Shown: in pieces, positions 22,681 to 36,339 of the stretch
How positions within the stretch are numbered: position 1 is the first letter of the stretch
How the letters are laid out: each line of letters opens with the position of its first letter
Assembly: GCF_032818155.1 (NCBI RefSeq)
Contig: NZ_CP102589.1
Location: forward strand, 1,040,001 to 1,104,000
Source: Niallia taxi
Lineage (GTDB): Bacteria > Bacillota > Bacilli > Bacillales > Cytobacillaceae
Reading direction: 5' to 3'
Length of the DNA: 64,000 bases
Made by a program: the position numbers and the translations under genes
The notes under the pieces: generated by a model
Database searches by the model: none
Seen by the model: only the letters and a program-made list of their open reading frames with translations
Told to the model about the DNA's origin: nothing

Positions 22681-22685
22681 ATAAG

Positions 22686-22931
22686 ATGGTAGAAAGGGAT
22701 ATTACAGTAACATTGAAATCAGGATTGCAGGCAAGACCGGCAGCGATATTTGTTCAAGAAGCAACAAATTATGTATCTGAAGTGTTTATTGAGAAGGAAG
22801 GGCGCAGAGTAAATGCGAAAAGTATCATGGGAATTATGGGCTTGGCGATTCACTCAGGGGCAGACATCAAGCTGATTATTGATGGAAGCGATGAATTGGA
22901 AGCGCTTAAAACACTGGAGAAATTATTATAA
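22686..22931 (+). CDS. crh: HPr-like catabolite repression protein Crh
   Basis: 81-residue HPr paralogue. Position 15, the phospho-histidine in HPr, is Gln (LQARPAA), so it cannot take part in PTS phosphotransfer; Ser46 is kept (AKSIMGIMGLA) as the HprK target, making P-Ser-Crh a CcpA corepressor. Start ATG is preceded by a strong GGAGGAGGGA. Last gene of the yvcI operon; yvcN, which follows in B. subtilis, is absent. Its hairpin-rich leader could tune translation. Confidence 0.96.
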   Translation: MVERDITVTLKSGLQARPAAIFVQEATNYVSEVFIEKEGRRVNAKSIMGIMGLAIHSGADIKLIIDGSDELEALKTLEKLL

Positions 22932-22964
22932 AAACACCTCGCGTTTGGGCGAGGTGTTTTTTTT
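22931..22964. terminator. Bidirectional terminator between crh and clpP
   Basis: Perfect 12-bp stem AAAACACCTCGC / GCGAGGTGTTTT with T run on the + side and A run (T on the minus strand) on the other; lies between two convergent genes. Confidence 0.93.
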
Positions 22965-22967
22965 CTA

Positions 22968-23573
22968 TTACTTATCTTTTTTGTCTGTTAGTTCATTACG
23001 AGTGATGATATTGTCGATTAGACCATATTCCTTCGCTCTTTCAGCTGTCATGAAGTTATCGCGTTCAGTGTCTTTTGCGATAACGTCGATTGGTTGGCCA
23101 GTACGCTCTGCAAGGATACCATTCAGCTTATCACGCAAGAACAAGATACGTTTTGCAGCAATTTCAATTTCTGTAGCTTGACCTTGTGCACCACCAAGCG
23201 GCTGATGAATCATTACTTCAGCATTTGGAAGGGCATAACGTTTACCTTTTTCACCTGCTGCAAGCAAGAAAGCTCCCATGGAAGCTGCCATACCGATGCA
23301 GATTGTTTGTACATTTGGCTTAATGAACTGCATAGTATCATAAATAGCCATACCTGCTGTAATGCTTCCGCCAGGGCTGTTAATGTATAAGGAAACGTCC
23401 TTTTCAGGGTTCTCAGCATCAAGGAACAAAAGCTGTGAAACAATGGAGTTAGCAACATTATCGTCAATTGCACTGCCAAGCATAATGATGCGATCCTTCA
23501 ATAGACGAGAATAAATGTCGTAAGCACGTTCTCCTCTGTTTGTCTGTTCAATAACTGTAGGGATTAAATTCAT
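22968..23573 (-). CDS. clpP: ATP-dependent Clp protease proteolytic subunit
   Basis: Tetradecameric serine peptidase working with ClpX/ClpC/ClpE unfoldases in protein quality control. 201 residues. Catalytic Ser98 in GMAASMGAF and His123 in [10 protein letters not shown] are visible; the handle and N-terminal loop ([24 protein letters not shown]) are typical. AGGAGG lies 8–10 bp upstream of its ATG. Upstream it has a CtsR operator overlapping a SigA promoter, so heat/stress control by CtsR is expected. Convergent with crh. Confidence 0.98.
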   Translation of the reverse strand: MNLIPTVIEQTNRGERAYDIYSRLLKDRIIMLGSAIDDNVANSIVSQLLFLDAENPEKDVSLYINSPGGSITAGMAIYDTMQFIKPNVQTICIGMAASMGAFLLAAGEKGKRYALPNAEVMIHQPLGGAQGQATEIEIAAKRILFLRDKLNGILAERTGQPIDVIAKDTERDNFMTAERAKEYGLIDNIITRNELTDKKDK

Positions 23574-23660
23574 TGAAAAAATCCTCCTTTAAAATAAAGT
23601 TTGCTTCATAAGTATGTGTTTCTTCAGTAGTGAGTGAACTCATTACTGTATGTAATCCTA

Positions 23661-23690
23661 ATGATACACGGATGGTCAATTAAGGTCAAA
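23661..23690 (-). promoter_or_regulatory. clpP promoter overlapped by a CtsR heptad-repeat operator
   Basis: On the + strand GGTCAAT-TAA-GGTCAAA (23674–23690) is the CtsR direct-repeat operator. On the minus strand TTGACC (23689–23684), 17 bp, TATCAT (23666–23661) forms a SigA promoter, so CtsR would block RNA polymerase directly. The leader to clpP is about 80 nt. Confidence 0.9.
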
Positions 23691-23878
23691 CGTTTACGTT
23701 CAGATAAGGCAAAATATCCTTCGACAATGTCTACATCCTTTGTATCAACAACATTTTTGCACCTGTTTATTGAATAAGTTTTTATCCTTACCATAATACC
23801 CACTGTTACTTTTTTTAAACAATTATTCCTTGCATTACCATGAAACATATCATATAATCAAAACGTTCTTTAAAATTT

Positions 23879-23950
23879 GCCCTCGTGGTGTAATGGATAG
23901 CACGCAAGATTCCGGTTCTTGAAATAGGGGTTCGATTCCCTTCGAGGGCG
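23879..23950 (+). tRNA. tRNA-Arg (anticodon CCG)
   Basis: Cloverleaf: acceptor GCCCTCG / CGAGGGC plus discriminator G; D-arm with GTAATGGATAGC; anticodon stem CAAGA / TCTTG with loop TTCCGGT (anticodon CCG, reads CGG); T-loop TTCGATT. CCA is not encoded. Position next to clpP matches trnQ-Arg of B. subtilis. Confidence 0.95.
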
Positions 23951-23958
23951 CTATTAAA

Positions 23959-23995
23959 AAAGACAGTCGACAACTTTTGTCGACTGTCTTTTTTT
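23959..23995 (+). terminator. Terminator of the tRNA-Arg gene
   Basis: Perfect AAAGACAGTCGACA / TGTCGACTGTCTTT stem followed by seven T residues. Confidence 0.95.
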
Positions 23996-24306
23996 GCTTT
24001 AAATACGAAGATGTTTATTTCTATATTAAAGGTTAAGTATTAGGCAAGCTGATTCGAAATCCAATTTCTGCTTTAGTGTTTTTTGCTGTCTCGCTAATCT
24101 TTCCGAAATCTTACTGATGGTAACGGAAATCTATATCCTTCTTTAATAGACAAAATGTTTTTTTATCGTCAAGCTAAGATAGGAATATCGTCCAATTGAT
24201 GTTCCGCTTTTTTATATAGTATGAAAGCAATGAAAACGTGATTAAATTCACATATGGCAGTTCTTCAATTTTTCGTCAAATTTCTTGAAAAATGGACGTT
24301 TATAAG

Positions 24307-24335
24307 TTGAATTTGCTATGCGCTGGTGATAGAAT
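24307..24335 (+). promoter_or_regulatory. SigA promoter of the cggR–gapA operon
   Basis: TTGAAT (24307–24312), 17 bp, TAGAAT (24330–24335). Start of transcription would be near 24342, 30 bp before the CggR operator. The stretch 23996–24306 contains no gene or RNA I can support; rpoN (sigL), which is often found here in Bacillus, is absent. Confidence 0.78.
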
Positions 24336-24371
24336 GGGTTTTGTAGCAGGAATGATTTTTTTTGGAGAATG

Positions 24372-24407
24372 TGGGACATAATATGTCTATGCGGGACTTC
24401 AAATGAC
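24372..24407 (+). promoter_or_regulatory. CggR operator
   Basis: Two direct repeats: TGGGAC-N6-TGTC, 4 bp, CGGGAC-N6-TGAC. This matches the known B. subtilis CggR operator layout (CGGGAC-N6-TGTC twice, 4 bp apart), with two single-base deviations. Being downstream of the promoter it would act as a roadblock, relieved by fructose-1,6-bisphosphate. Confidence 0.9.
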
Positions 24408-24437
24408 CACCACTGTAAGTGAAGGGGCACCAAATTA

Positions 24438-25454
24438 ATGAATTCATTTATCGAGATTCAAAAAAGATTATTGCCTGATTTACTCGTAATTATGCAAAAA
24501 AGATACTACATTCTTCATCACATTAGCAACATGCAGCCTGTTGGCAGAAGAAGCCTTGCAGGAAGCCTGGGAATGACGGAACGAGTGCTCAGGAGCGAAG
24601 TGGAGCTCCTAAAGGATCAGAAGCTTATACATATCAGTACTATTGGCATGACACTCACTCCGATTGGCGAAGAAACTTTGGAAAGTCTTTCTAGTGTAAT
24701 GAGGGAAGTAGCGGGTATTAACCAAATGGAGAAAGAATTAGAAAAGAAGCTGCAAATTAAAAGAGTAATAATTGTAGCGGGCGACAGTGACCATTCTCCA
24801 TGGCTCAAAAAAGAACTGGGACTTGCAACAGCTAATTGTATGAAATCACTTTTAAAAGGCAATAATATCATCGCGGTTAATGGTGGAACCACTATGGCTG
24901 CAGTGGCAGAAATGCTTACGCCTAATATAGTGGACGGCGAATGGCTGTTTGTACCTGCACGTGGCGGCATTGGTGAAGATGTTAAAAACCAAGCAAACAC
25001 AATTTGTTCCATGATGGCGGATCGTACAGCGAGCAAACATCGTGTCCTGTATGCACCAGATGAGGTGAGTAAGGAAATGTACAAAAGCATCGTTAAGGAT
25101 GCCCGCATCAATGAAGTCTTGCAGCTGATTAAGTCTGCCAGCCTGCTTATTCATGGAATTGGTGATGCTATTACAATGGCAGAGCGCCGCAGTACAAGCG
25201 CAAGTGACCTAGAAAAAATCGTTCAGGCAGAAGCTGTCGGTGAAGCATTTGGCTATTATTTTAATGAAGATGGAGAGGTTGTCCACAAGGTTCAGACGAT
25301 CGGCCTTAGACTTGAAAATCTTTCTACTGTTCCAAATGTAATCGCGGTTGCCGGAGGATCGTCAAAATCAAAGGCTATCTCAGCCTACTTAAAAAAAGCG
25401 CCACCTTCTACTATTCTGATAACAGATGAAGGTGCGGCAAAGAACTTGATATAA
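24438..25454 (+). CDS. cggR: Central glycolytic genes regulator
   Basis: SorC/DeoR-type repressor of the gapA operon, induced by fructose-1,6-bisphosphate. 338 residues: winged helix domain at about 18–85 (RYYILHHISNMQPVGRRSLAGSLGMTERVLRSEVELL) and a sugar-binding domain from about 90 to the end with VNGGTTMAAVAEML, PARGGIGEDV and AVAGGSSKSKAI (phosphate-binding). A CggR operator lies just upstream, so it is autoregulated. A GGGAATTCCC palindrome directly after its stop sits where B. subtilis mRNA is cleaved between cggR and gapA. Confidence 0.96.
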   Translation: MNSFIEIQKRLLPDLLVIMQKRYYILHHISNMQPVGRRSLAGSLGMTERVLRSEVELLKDQKLIHISTIGMTLTPIGEETLESLSSVMREVAGINQMEKELEKKLQIKRVIIVAGDSDHSPWLKKELGLATANCMKSLLKGNNIIAVNGGTTMAAVAEMLTPNIVDGEWLFVPARGGIGEDVKNQANTICSMMADRTASKHRVLYAPDEVSKEMYKSIVKDARINEVLQLIKSASLLIHGIGDAITMAERRSTSASDLEKIVQAEAVGEAFGYYFNEDGEVVHKVQTIGLRLENLSTVPNVIAVAGGSSKSKAISAYLKKAPPSTILITDEGAAKNLI

Positions 25455-25476
25455 CGGGAATTCCCTTTATATATAA

Positions 25477-26517
<1,041 letters not shown>

Positions 26518-26547
26518 TTTTTGTTAAGCTAAAGCCCTTAATCAAAC

Positions 26548-26577
26548 AGCGGAAACAGCTTTGTTTCCGCTCTTTTA
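26548..26577 (+). terminator. Hairpin between gapA and pgk (partial terminator or stabiliser)
   Basis: Perfect AGCGGAAACA / TGTTTCCGCT stem with loop GCTT, then CTTTT. The short T run and the presence of the pgk operon 70 bp on suggest leaky termination that favours gapA mRNA. Confidence 0.75.
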
Positions 26578-26647
26578 AAAATAGCTTGGAAATCTTAGTG
26601 GATACGGATTATAAGCTTAAAATAATGCAAGTGGAGGGTCTCATTTA

Positions 26648-27832
26648 ATGAACAAGAAAACGATTCGCGATATCGATTTAAAAGGCAAAAAAGTATTTGT
26701 TCGTGTTGACTTCAACGTTCCAATGAAGGATCAACAAATCACGGATGAAACAAGAATTCAAGCAGCGCTACCAACTATTAATGAGTTAGTAGAAAAAGGT
26801 GCTATCGTAATTTTGGCAAGTCACTTAGGCCGTCCAAATGGTGAAGTGGTTGAAGAATTGCGTTTAACTCCAGTTGCTGCACGTCTTTCTGAGCTGCTTG
26901 GCAAAAACGTTGTGAAAACAGATGAGTCTTATGGTGAAGCTGTTAAAGCTGAAATCAGCAAGCTTTCTGAAGGCGATGTATTATTGCTTGAAAACGTTCG
27001 TTTCAATGCTGGCGAAGAGAAAAACGATTCAGAACTAGCAAAAGCTTATGCTGAACTAGCTGATGTATTCGTAAACGATGCATTTGGTGCAGCACACCGT
27101 GCGCATGCTTCAACTGAAGGAATTGCACACCATATCCCAGCTGTATCTGGTCTATTGATGGAAAAAGAGCTTGATGTATTAGGTAAAGCACTTTCTAATC
27201 CAGACCGTCCATTCACAGCTATCGTTGGTGGAGCAAAAGTAAAAGACAAAATCGGTGTTATCGAAAACCTTCTTGATAAAGTAGATAACTTGATCATCGG
27301 TGGCGGATTGGCTTATACATTCGTAAAAGCTCTTGGCCATGAAATCGGATTATCTCTTCTTGAAAAAGATAAAATCGAGCTTGCAAAATCCTACATGGAT
27401 AAAGCAAAAGAAAAAGGTGTTAAATTCTACATGCCTGTAGATGTAACAATTGCAGATGACTTCTCTAACGATGCTAACACACAAACTGTTTCCATCGAAG
27501 AAATCCCTGCTGATTGGGAAGCATTGGATATCGGTCCAAAAACAAGAGAAATCTATGCAGATGTTATCAAAAACTCTAAATTGGTTATCTGGAATGGACC
27601 AATGGGCGTATTTGAATTAGATACATTCGCTAAAGGAACAAAAGCAGTAGCAACAGCTCTTGCTGAATCCCAAGATACATACTCTGTAATCGGTGGCGGA
27701 GATTCTGCAGCAGCAGTTGAGAAGTTTGACCTTGCAAGCAAAATGAGCCATATTTCAACAGGCGGCGGTGCTTCGTTGGAATTCATGGAAGGTAAAGAAC
27801 TTCCAGGCGTAGTAGCTCTTAACGATAAATAA
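26648..27832 (+). CDS. pgk: Phosphoglycerate kinase
   Basis: Makes ATP from 1,3-bisphosphoglycerate. 394 residues, two Rossmann-like lobes. Signature [11 protein letters not shown] near residue 16, [66 protein letters not shown] and C-terminal [12 protein letters not shown] with [18 protein letters not shown]. Highly expressed codon pattern. Starts the pgk-tpiA-gpmI-eno segment. Confidence 0.98.
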   Translation: MNKKTIRDIDLKGKKVFVRVDFNVPMKDQQITDETRIQAALPTINELVEKGAIVILASHLGRPNGEVVEELRLTPVAARLSELLGKNVVKTDESYGEAVKAEISKLSEGDVLLLENVRFNAGEEKNDSELAKAYAELADVFVNDAFGAAHRAHASTEGIAHHIPAVSGLLMEKELDVLGKALSNPDRPFTAIVGGAKVKDKIGVIENLLDKVDNLIIGGGLAYTFVKALGHEIGLSLLEKDKIELAKSYMDKAKEKGVKFYMPVDVTIADDFSNDANTQTVSIEEIPADWEALDIGPKTREIYADVIKNSKLVIWNGPMGVFELDTFAKGTKAVATALAESQDTYSVIGGGDSAAAVEKFDLASKMSHISTGGGASLEFMEGKELPGVVALNDK

Positions 27833-30147
<2,315 letters not shown>

Positions 30148-30159
30148 TTGATCTATTAA

Positions 30160-31470
<1,311 letters not shown>

Positions 31471-31482
31471 GGTTTGAACATT

Positions 31483-31516
31483 AACACCTGACATTCATTT
31501 GTCAGGTGTTTTTTAT
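31483..31516 (+). terminator. Terminator of the glycolytic operon
   Basis: Perfect 11-bp stem AACACCTGACA / TGTCAGGTGTT with six-base loop and T run. Confidence 0.95.
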
Positions 31517-31538
31517 TTGGATAAGTTATGTAAAACAA

Positions 31539-31568
31539 TTGTAATGCTATTGTGGGACAACATAAAAT
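31539..31568 (+). promoter_or_regulatory. Putative promoter of secG
   Basis: TTGTAA (31539–31544), 18-bp spacer, TAAAAT (31563–31568), about 50 bp before the secG start. Confidence 0.5.
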
Positions 31569-31615
31569 ATGGTACATTAAGAGTAATGTATGTTCGTTTT
31601 AATGGAGGTGTTTGT

Positions 31616-31852
31616 ATGCTACACACAATTTTGTTAACATTATTGATCATTGTTGCCCTTGCTCTTATTGTAGTTGTGCTTTTGCAATCAGGGAAAAGTG
31701 CAGGTCTTTCCGGGGCCATTTCTGGTGGGGCAGAACAGCTTTTCGGTAAACAAAAAGCGCGTGGTTTAGATTTAATACTTCATAATACAACAATCGTGTT
31801 GGCTATCCTGTTTTTTGCCTTGACGATTGCAGTCAGCTATTTCGATATTTAA
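31616..31852 (+). CDS. secG: Preprotein translocase subunit SecG
   Basis: Small membrane subunit of the SecYEG channel. 78 residues with two hydrophobic helices (about 2–21 and 55–75) flanking the conserved cytoplasmic loop [36 protein letters not shown] 31616 is chosen because GGAGGTG is 5 bp upstream and the protein then matches the family length; the frame is open further upstream to 31499 but that part overlaps the eno terminator and promoter. Gene order eno-secG-est-rnr-smpB-ssrA is as in B. subtilis. Confidence 0.95.
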   Translation: MLHTILLTLLIIVALALIVVVLLQSGKSAGLSGAISGGAEQLFGKQKARGLDLILHNTTIVLAILFFALTIAVSYFDI

Positions 31853-31871
31853 TAGCTGTACGGTATAGATG

Positions 31872-31903
31872 AAAACCTGGCCGGAAGCGGTCAGGTTTTT
31901 TTT
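31872..31903 (+). terminator. Terminator of secG
   Basis: AAAACCTGGCC / GGTCAGGTTTT stem (one G·U) with loop GGAAGC and an eight-T run. The remaining 31904–32040 holds nothing I can name. Confidence 0.88.
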
Positions 31904-32040
31904 CTGTAATAGATGCTTTAATTCTTTTTACTGGATTCTTAGTCTTTTTTCTGCCTAAAATAGGGTGAGATTTGAAGAAATAAAGCAATACATAATTGAT
32001 TTTGAAAAAATGGGAAAAGATAAAGCAAGGAGTGTTTTAA

Positions 32041-32784
32041 ATGAAATTAGTGGAACAAAAGCCGTTGTTTTTTGAAGGAGACAATAAACGTGCTGTCTTA
32101 CTATTGCATGGGTTTACAGGCAATACTTCAGATGTCAGACTGCTCGGACGCTACTTGAGTACAAAAGGATACAGCAGCTATATTCCGTTGTATAGAGGCC
32201 ATGGGGTGCCTCCAGAGGACCTTGTTCAATTTGGACCTAAAGAGTGGTGGGAGGATGTTCAGGCAGGTTATCAATTTTTGAAGGATAAAGGCTATGAGGA
32301 AATAGCTGTCGGCGGACTTTCCCTCGGCGGGGTATTTTCCCTGAAATTAGGTTACACTGTACCAGTAAAGGGTATCGTAACGATGTGTGCGCCAATGTAT
32401 ATTAAAAGCGAAGACGTAATGTATGAGGGTGTTTTAGAATATGCCCGTAATTATAAAGCACGTGAAGGAAAATCAGAAGAGCTTATTGAAAAGGAAATGG
32501 CAGAGTTCGCTCCAATGAACACATTGAAGGAGCTGCAAGCATTAATTGCAAGTGTCCGCCAATCAGTAGACTTAATCTATTCTCCTGTATTTGTAATACA
32601 AGCAAGACATGACCATATGATTAATACAGATAGTGCTAATATAATTTATAATGAAGTTGAAAGTGACATGAAAGAAATAAAATGGTTTGAAAACTCTGGC
32701 CATGTCATTACACATGATAAAGAAAAGGACCAGGTTTTCGAGGACTTTTACCAGTTTATCGATCGTTTAGACTGGAGCCGTTAA
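32041..32784 (+). CDS. est: Carboxylesterase (Est30/YvaK family)
   Basis: A 247-residue alpha/beta hydrolase matching the thermostable Est30 carboxylesterase family in length and layout. Oxyanion LLHGFTGN near residue 22, nucleophile Ser94 in GGLSLGG, and likely acid Asp191 (QARHDHMI) and base His221 (NSGHVITHD). Natural substrate is not known. AAGGAG lies about 9 bp before the ATG. 18-bp gap to rnr, so probably co-transcribed. Confidence 0.92.
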   Translation: MKLVEQKPLFFEGDNKRAVLLLHGFTGNTSDVRLLGRYLSTKGYSSYIPLYRGHGVPPEDLVQFGPKEWWEDVQAGYQFLKDKGYEEIAVGGLSLGGVFSLKLGYTVPVKGIVTMCAPMYIKSEDVMYEGVLEYARNYKAREGKSEELIEKEMAEFAPMNTLKELQALIASVRQSVDLIYSPVFVIQARHDHMINTDSANIIYNEVESDMKEIKWFENSGHVITHDKEKDQVFEDFYQFIDRLDWSR

Positions 32785-32802
32785 TTAAAGGAGGTTATTT
32801 GT

Positions 32803-35154
32803 TTGGATATAATTCACGAACATATAGAAAAGTTGCTGCATTATATGAAGGACGAGGCGTATAAGCCGCTGACAGTCCAAGAATTAGAGGAAGCATTTGG
32901 GATAGAGGATTCCTCTAACTTCAAAGACTTCGTCAAAGCATTAGTGCAGATGGAAGAAAAGGGATTGGTCGTTAGAACGAGAAGCAATCGTTACGGACTT
33001 CCTGAAAAAATGAATTTAGTAAAAGGGAAAATATCCGGTCATGCGAAGGGATTTGCCTTTGTAATCCCAGAGGAGCCTGGCTTAGATGATATTTTCATCC
33101 CGCCAAATGAAGTGAAAACAGCAATGAATGGTGATATCGTGCTTGCGCGTGTTACTTCAGAAAGCTCTGGGCAAAGACGAGAAGGTACGATTGTCCGTAT
33201 CCTAGAAAGAGGGGTACAGCAAATTGTCGGTACATATTCCGAAAGCAAGCATTTTGGATTTGTTATTCCCGATGATAAAAAAATCGCCACAGATGTGTTC
33301 ATTCCAAAAGGTAGCACTAAAGGTGCTGTAGAGGGGCATAAGGTGGTTGTAAACCTTACTGCATATCCTGAAGGCAGAAAAAATGCAGAAGGTGAAATTA
33401 CAAAGATCCTAGGACATAAAAATGACCCAGGTGTAGATATACTATCTGTTATTCATAAGCATGGACTGCCGCTTGCTTTTCCTGATGAAGTTATGGAACA
33501 GGCTGATGGTGTTCCCGATGAGATTGATGAAAGTGAAATCAAAAACAGACGTGATTTAAGAGACCAGCAGATTGTCACAATCGACGGAGCAGATGCGAAG
33601 GACTTGGATGATGCTGTTACTGTTACAAGGCTTGAAAATGGCAATTATAAGCTTGGTGTCCATATTGCCGACGTTTCTTATTATGTGAAGGAAGAATCGC
33701 CAATTGATGTGGAAGCACAAGACAGGGGTACAAGCGTTTATTTAGTTGACCGAGTTATTCCGATGATTCCGCATCGACTATCAAACGGTATTTGCTCCTT
33801 GAACCCGAAAGTAAATCGGTTAACGCTGTCCTGTGAAATGGAAATCAGCTCTAGTGGTGAAGTAGTCAGCCATGAAATCTTCCAAAGTGTTATTAAAACA
33901 ACGGAAAGAATGACATATGCTGATGTTAACTCTATCTTGAATGACAAGGATGAGGAGCTGCGGGAAAGATATGCAGAGCTTGTTCCTATGTTTGAGAGAA
34001 TGGAGGAGCTTGCGCAAATTCTTCGTAATAAACGAATGGGCAGAGGAGCAATCGATTTTGATTTCAAAGAATCAAAGGTGATTGTCGAAGAAGACGGCAA
34101 GCCGAAGGATATCGTTCTGCGCGAACGCTCAGTGGCTGAACGCTTAATTGAAGAATTTATGCTTGTAGCTAATGAAACGGTTGCTGAGCATTTCCACTGG
34201 CTGCAAGTACCATTCATCTATCGTATTCACGAAGATCCGAAGGAAGAAAAGCTGCGCAGATTCTTTGAGTTTATTACAAACTTCGGTTATATCGTTAAAG
34301 GAACTGCAAATGAAGTTCATCCAAGAGCTCTTCAGGAAATCATTGAAGAGGTGCAAGGAACACCAGAGGAAATGGTCATATCAACTGTTATGCTTCGATC
34401 GATGCAGCAAGCGAAATATTATCCAGAAAGCCTTGGGCATTTTGGATTATCAACCGATTTCTATACGCATTTCACGTCGCCAATTAGACGTTATCCGGAT
34501 TTAATTGTGCACAGACTTATTCGCACATATCTTGTGGAGGGTGATATTAGCGCACCTACTCAAGAAAAGTGGAACAGCAAGCTAACAAACATTGCCGAGC
34601 ATTCCTCTAACATGGAAAGACGCTCTGTTGAGGCTGAACGTGAAACAGATGAGTTGAAAAAGGCAGAATACATGCTGGATAAAATCGGCGAGGAATATGA
34701 TGGGATTATCAGCTCTGTCACTAACTTCGGAATGTTTGTCGAGCTGAACAACACAGTTGAGGGTCTTGTCCATGTCAGCTATATGACGGATGACTATTAC
34801 CGCTATGATGAACGCCATTTTGCGATGATCGGTGAAAGAACAGGCAAGGTGTTCCGAATTGGTGATGAAATCACGGTGCGTGTTGTTAATGTTAACAAGG
34901 AAGAAAGAGCAATTGATTTCGAAATTGTTGGCATGAAGGGAACACGTCGCAGAGATCCGAACAAAGAAGGTAAAGTTTTCTCCACTGGCAGCACATCTCG
35001 CCCGGCGCGCAAAGGAAAATCTGGTGCAGGCAAAGATAGCAGAAAAGGCAGTGGCAATAGCAGCTCCAGCGGTGAAGGAAAACGCCAAGGGAAAAAAGAA
35101 CGAAAGTTTTTTGAAAATGCCCCAAAGGCAAAAAGAAAGAAAAAAAGACGCTGA
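32803..35154 (+). CDS. rnr: Ribonuclease R
   Basis: Processive 3'-5' exoribonuclease able to degrade structured RNA; works with tmRNA/SmpB in degrading non-stop mRNA, and both are encoded next door. 783 residues: N-terminal winged helix (1–65), two cold-shock domains (about 70–220), RNB catalytic domain (about 250–580) with the Asp cluster [14 protein letters not shown], an S1 domain (about 625–705; [17 protein letters not shown]), and a long Lys/Ser/Gly-rich tail. TTG start at 32803, 8 bp after AAGGAGG. Confidence 0.97.
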   Translation: MDIIHEHIEKLLHYMKDEAYKPLTVQELEEAFGIEDSSNFKDFVKALVQMEEKGLVVRTRSNRYGLPEKMNLVKGKISGHAKGFAFVIPEEPGLDDIFIPPNEVKTAMNGDIVLARVTSESSGQRREGTIVRILERGVQQIVGTYSESKHFGFVIPDDKKIATDVFIPKGSTKGAVEGHKVVVNLTAYPEGRKNAEGEITKILGHKNDPGVDILSVIHKHGLPLAFPDEVMEQADGVPDEIDESEIKNRRDLRDQQIVTIDGADAKDLDDAVTVTRLENGNYKLGVHIADVSYYVKEESPIDVEAQDRGTSVYLVDRVIPMIPHRLSNGICSLNPKVNRLTLSCEMEISSSGEVVSHEIFQSVIKTTERMTYADVNSILNDKDEELRERYAELVPMFERMEELAQILRNKRMGRGAIDFDFKESKVIVEEDGKPKDIVLRERSVAERLIEEFMLVANETVAEHFHWLQVPFIYRIHEDPKEEKLRRFFEFITNFGYIVKGTANEVHPRALQEIIEEVQGTPEEMVISTVMLRSMQQAKYYPESLGHFGLSTDFYTHFTSPIRRYPDLIVHRLIRTYLVEGDISAPTQEKWNSKLTNIAEHSSNMERRSVEAERETDELKKAEYMLDKIGEEYDGIISSVTNFGMFVELNNTVEGLVHVSYMTDDYYRYDERHFAMIGERTGKVFRIGDEITVRVVNVNKEERAIDFEIVGMKGTRRRDPNKEGKVFSTGSTSRPARKGKSGAGKDSRKGSGNSSSSGEGKRQGKKERKFFENAPKAKRKKKRR

Positions 35155-35167
35155 TTGAAGGCTTAAG

Positions 35168-35194
35168 AAAGGGAAGCACTTATTGCTTCCCTTT
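35168..35194 (+). terminator. Hairpin after rnr (possible weak terminator)
   Basis: Perfect AAAGGGAAGCA / TGCTTCCCTTT stem with five-base loop but only the T residues inside the stem. May stabilise the rnr 3' end or attenuate. Confidence 0.55.
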
Positions 35195-35211
35195 GCCAAA
35201 GCTCATCAAAA

Positions 35212-35240
35212 TTGTCCGAACGAAGATAATTTGGTACAAT
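35212..35240 (+). promoter_or_regulatory. SigA promoter of smpB
   Basis: TTGTCC (35212–35217), 17 bp, TACAAT (35235–35240), ending 26 bp before the smpB ATG. It also excludes translation from the upstream in-frame ATG at 35183. Confidence 0.75.
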
Positions 35241-35266
35241 TAGCTTATAAAGGTAGGGGAATTCAA

Positions 35267-35734
35267 ATGCCAAAAGGTGAAGGGAAAGTAGTCGCACAAA
35301 ACAAAAAAGCGAATCATGATTATTTTATTGAGGAAACATATGAAGCAGGCATCGTGCTGCAAGGAACGGAGATTAAAGCAATTCGTGCCGGCAGGGTCAA
35401 CTTGAAAGAATCATATGCTCGCGTTCATAACGGAGAAGTATTCTTGTATGGCATGCATATAAGCCCGTACGAGCAGGGGAACCGTTATAATCACGAACCG
35501 CTGAGAACACGAAAGCTGCTGCTTCACAAAAAGCAGATAAACCAGCTGATTGGTGACACAAAAGAAATCGGATATGCATTAGTTCCATTGAAGCTTTATA
35601 TGAAAAACGGTTTTGCCAAGGTTTTAATCGGCCTCGGAAAGGGTAAGAAAAACTATGATAAGCGTGAAACATTAAAGCGCAAGGAAGCAAACCGCAGCAT
35701 CGAACGTGCCTTAAGAGATAGGCAAAAAATGTAA
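35267..35734 (+). CDS. smpB: tmRNA-binding protein SmpB
   Basis: Binds tmRNA and delivers it to stalled ribosomes for trans-translation. 155 residues, oligonucleotide-binding barrel: [32 protein letters not shown] near the start, the block [28 protein letters not shown], then a basic C-terminal tail ([23 protein letters not shown]). ATG 35267 is preceded by a GGGGA site 6 bp upstream. Followed directly by ssrA. Confidence 0.97.
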   Translation: MPKGEGKVVAQNKKANHDYFIEETYEAGIVLQGTEIKAIRAGRVNLKESYARVHNGEVFLYGMHISPYEQGNRYNHEPLRTRKLLLHKKQINQLIGDTKEIGYALVPLKLYMKNGFAKVLIGLGKGKKNYDKRETLKRKEANRSIERALRDRQKM

Positions 35735-35749
35735 TCCAAGAACTTACAA

Positions 35750-35777
35750 TTGAAATTTAGGATGTTTATGTTATAAT
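35750..35777 (+). promoter_or_regulatory. SigA promoter of ssrA
   Basis: TTGAAA (35750–35755), 16 bp, perfect TATAAT (35772–35777). It predicts a 5' precursor of about 105 nt that must be removed by RNase P; it contains small hairpins AAGCTC / GAGCTT and CGCT / AGCG. Confidence 0.75.
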
Positions 35778-35890
35778 AAATTATGTCGTTAAGACAAGCA
35801 TAACTTAAAGCTCCTATTTTTGAGCTTCCTAACGTTAACGCTTTTGAGCGTGAATCCTGTGATGTAACAATTACAAGATTTTATCCTTAT

Positions 35891-36249
35891 GGGGACGTTA
35901 CGGATTCGACAGGGATAGTTCGAGCTTAGGTTGCGAGTCGAGGGGATCGGCCTCGTTAAAACGTCAAAGCCTATAACTGGCAAACAACAAAACAACTTCG
36001 CTTTAGCTGCTTAATAGCGCTTAGCGGTTCCTCCCTCCATTGCCCATGTGGTAGGGTAAGGGACTCACTTTAAGTGGGCTACGCCGGATTCCACCGTCTG
36101 AGGAAGAAGGAAGAGAACAACCAGACTAGCTCATCGGACGCCCGTCAGCAGGCAGAAGAATGAGCGAATCGCGAATATGTTGACTACACTCGTAGAAGCT
36201 TAAGTGCCGATGTTTCTGGACGTGGGTTCGACTCCCACCGTCTCCACCA
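35891..36249 (+). ncRNA. ssrA: Transfer-messenger RNA (tmRNA)
   Basis: Starts GGGGACGTTACGGATTCGAC and ends GTGGGTTCGACTCCCACCG then TCTCCACCA, the tRNA-like domain with encoded CCA. About 359 nt. The tag frame begins at GGC 35979 and reads GKQQNNFALAA followed by TAA TAG (36012–36017), so after the charging alanine the tag is A-GKQQNNFALAA, ending in the ClpXP-recognised ALAA. Lies after smpB, its protein partner. Confidence 0.97.
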
Positions 36250-36274
36250 AATACATATGTTTGGTGGTTTTTTA
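36244..36274 (+). terminator. Terminator of ssrA, overlapping its 3' CCA
   Basis: CCACCAAA (36244–36251) pairs with TTTGGTGG (36260–36267) followed by six T residues; the left arm includes the mature 3' end. Confidence 0.9.
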
Positions 36275-36288
36275 CTACTTAGAGATAT

Positions 36289-36328
36289 AAAAGCATCAAT
36301 TCCAAAAAGGAATTGATGCTTTTTTTGT
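36289..36328. terminator. Bidirectional terminator between ssrA and the LacI gene
   Basis: AAGCATCAATTCC / GGAATTGATGCTT perfect 13-bp stem, loop of five A residues, with T run on the + side and a T-rich run on the minus side. Confidence 0.92.
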
Positions 36329-36339
36329 TTGCGGCAATT

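Noticed and set aside
34582..35199. 205-codon minus-strand ORF opposite rnr
   Set aside because: Entirely antisense to the S1 domain and tail of ribonuclease R, which is unambiguous; the translation is Phe/Ser/Ala-rich with no motif.
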